Assembly (NCBI RefSeq): GCF_900090295.1
Contig: NZ_LT607753.1
Location: 1,798,001-1,862,000, forward strand
Length of the DNA: 64,000 nucleotides
Source: Micromonospora coxensis
Lineage (GTDB): Bacteria > Actinomycetota > Actinomycetes > Mycobacteriales > Micromonosporaceae
Direction of reading: 5' to 3'
Of the stretch, positions 63,501 through 64,000 are shown in pieces; positions within the stretch are counted from its first letter, which is position 1, and each line of letters begins with the position of its first letter. Position numbers and translations under genes: made by a program. The notes under the pieces were generated by a model. It was not told the origin of the DNA, did not search any database, and saw only the letters and a program-made list of their open reading frames with translations.

Positions 63501-63683
63501 GCCGGCCGGTCGGTGCGGGTCGGCCCGGTCGGCGGTCGGTGCGGTGACAGCCGCCGGGCCGGCGGCGGGGGGCACGACGACCGTGGCCCCGGCCGGTGGG
63601 GCCGGGGCCACGGTCGGGCCGGAGGCGGCGGTCGGCCCACCGGTACGGGTGGGGGCCGCCGCCGGGGGCGGGGCCGGGGTCAC
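60579..63683 (-). CDS. LAL-type LuxR transcriptional regulator
   Basis: A 1034-residue regulator. After a 70-residue Ala/Pro-rich N-terminus comes an AAA-type ATPase (Walker A GGEAGVGKT, 112-120; Walker B LVLVIEDLHWAD, about 225-236), then 550 residues of helical repeats. At the C-terminus is a LuxR helix-turn-helix (LTAREREVLRLVAEGHSNSR, SPKTASVHVSRIIAKL). Such proteins often act as pathway activators; its target is not evident. The GTG start overlaps the stop of a 56-residue upstream gene (GTGA), which favours it over ATG 63473, where the conserved domain begins. Confidence 0.92.
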   Translation of the reverse strand: MTPAPPPAAAPTRTGGPTAASGPTVAPAPPAGATVVVPPAAGPAAVTAPTADRADPHRPAGGGGAGSARGMLDAVTVRAASTVLVGRQDELGSLRAALARARAGQAGTVLVGGEAGVGKTRLLEEFGALVTAGGDRLLVGQCLELGEAGLPFAPFAAALREVLRRDGPAVFSGYEPEFARLLPELARVPAVAAAPPGPALSDTPRGYLFDLVGELFHRLATARPLVLVIEDLHWADRSTRDLIGFLVRAARTARMLLVCTYRTDELHRGHPLRPFLAELDRARGVERIELGRLDRDGTAAILADLLGAEPATRAVDDVHERTQGNPFFIEELAAAGDPVGCATLPETLRDLLLARVDRLPDAAQRVLRIAAAGGTRFAHQLLAEVAGLPEPELEDALRAAVAAQLVVADPEGDYEFRHALVREAVHDELLPGEHARLHARYAAAIEAQPQLVAAGRAPAEIAHHWYAAHDHPRALLAARVAARAAADRYAYAEQSRLLERVLELWELVPDAADRLGMDHLAVLEETLDAATTAGDYGRAITLARAALAEVDADAEPLRAARLFDRRGRLLALLGKSDGSAELREAYRLAAGVPDGPQRVRLLADIAAHLVRIDPEQAAAVAAEAHTAAESLGEDLALLPTRIAMLCRTDQAPDLGLAELRRAEARARAAGNAPALVSALVHLSDVLFELGRYAESAEAAAAGVAEARRVGISRSTGAYLLSNRAEALIALGRWDEADAACVEASRIDPPGVSGLHWLQLRAGLRLARAHPRADELVGRALGFLARPYLWPNHRLPLHELRIEAALAADDKVEAGRAARAALADDRLPHLPREGWPVLAAAARTAARTDDRDLAASVAALAADLPARHPAERAHAAQVTALLAPAGRALPAWQAAVEAWRADGQPYALGRALLALAEAAAAAGERERAGAAVEEATAIARRLGATPLAEQAAALARRVGLRGARAGTDLLTAREREVLRLVAEGHSNSRIAERLFISPKTASVHVSRIIAKLDVGNRIEAAALAHRLGLLDPDRD

Positions 63684-63850
63684 CGGCGGGCGGCGTCGGT
63701 GCGGCCGGGACGCTGCCGTCGGCTCAGCCAGCCGCGGGCGTGCCGACGCGGCAGGGACCGGGCGAGCCGGTCCGCCTCGGCGTCGGCCCGCAGCTCGGCC
63801 GCGTGGCTGCGGTGCAGGGAGAGGAGGAAGTCTGCGTCGTTGCCGAACAT
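63680..63850 (-). CDS. Small protein coupled to the LuxR regulator
   Basis: A 56-residue, strongly basic protein starting MFGNDADFLLSLHRSHAAEL; the first 30 residues form an amphipathic helix and the rest is Arg-rich (SLPRRHARGWLSRRQRPGR). GGAG lies 6 nt before the ATG. The TGA overlaps the GTG of the LuxR gene, so its translation feeds into that of the regulator. I do not recognise a family. The 150 bp upstream, to the window edge, hold no further gene I can support. Confidence 0.6.
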   Translation of the reverse strand: MFGNDADFLLSLHRSHAAELRADAEADRLARSLPRRHARGWLSRRQRPGRTDAARR

Positions 63851-64000
63851 GTCGGGCTCCTTCGGATCGTCGTCGTTCGCTGACACCGACTCTGCGCGCG
63901 AAGGTGGCCCCGGGGCATGGGTGCGCCGCCTGATCTTCGGCTGTCGACCCTCCTTACCCGGGCGGCCACCGGCCACCGGAGCGACGTAAGGTACTCAGCC

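Overview
The window is chromosomal DNA from a very GC-rich actinobacterium. GTG starts are very common, a cytochrome bcc-aa3 branch with a diheme QcrC is present, and there is an F420-type luciferase-like oxidoreductase. Three intergenic palindromes share a GTYGATCAWGAAGT core, which I associate with Micromonospora and its relatives. The family Micromonosporaceae is an inference from protein style and these repeats; no rRNA or tRNA gene is present to confirm it.

Layout. 1-8 kb: the respiratory operon ctaE-qcrC-qcrA-qcrB (minus strand, qcrB cut by the left edge), a CtaG-like assembly protein, a receiver-like protein, trpD, a zinc-ribbon protein, and ctaF-ctaC. 8-16.6 kb: a cysteine desulfurase/TusA pair, a small P-loop kinase, an AdoK-like sugar/nucleoside kinase, an A-type Fe-S carrier, glycerate kinase, nadA, murA and a DUF3043 membrane protein. 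16.6-19.3 kb: a three-gene ABC exporter. 19.4-25 kb: a 1839-residue protein with a huge disordered region followed by TPR-like and WG repeats. 25-34 kb: an aldo/keto reductase, a site-2 protease, a Ser/Thr protein kinase, a fused cobU-cobT, cobS and a DUF2314 protein. 34-41 kb: gcvT, leucyl aminopeptidase, lpd and the E2 acyltransferase. 41-50.7 kb is an accessory stretch: LtrA, a deletion scar with two broken genes, MarR/SDR, an LLM enzyme, MerR/AKR, an epimerase and a secreted PHB-depolymerase-like esterase. 50.8-60.5 kb: two multi-spanning membrane proteins flanking lipB, a VOC protein, a TetR operon, aspS and lipA. 60.5-64 kb: a large LAL-type LuxR regulator and a small coupled protein.

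The order qcr/ctaE, trpD, ctaC, adoK, A-type carrier, glycerate kinase, DUF3043, cobT/cobS, gcvT, pepA/B, dlaT/sucB, epimerase, lipB, lipA follows the Rv2192-Rv2218 neighbourhood of Mycobacterium tuberculosis, so most of the window is an old actinobacterial core block. One functional thread is lipoate: LipB and LipA make the cofactor used by the E2 here, Lpd recycles it, and GcvT works with lipoylated H protein. Respiration, Fe-S assembly and cobalamin form the other threads.

Regulation is unusually readable. About fifteen genes have a TANNNT-like -10 box 6-7 nt before the start codon, indicating leaderless mRNAs. Three genes are preceded by a 20-27 codon ORF beginning MSxR whose stop overlaps the next start codon. 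TetR, MerR and MarR palindromic operators lie beside their regulators. The aspS leader carries a T-box riboswitch with a GAC (Asp) specifier and a UGGC discriminator-pairing bulge, apparently acting on ribosome binding. Convergent gene pairs are separated by strong hairpins or dispersed palindromes.
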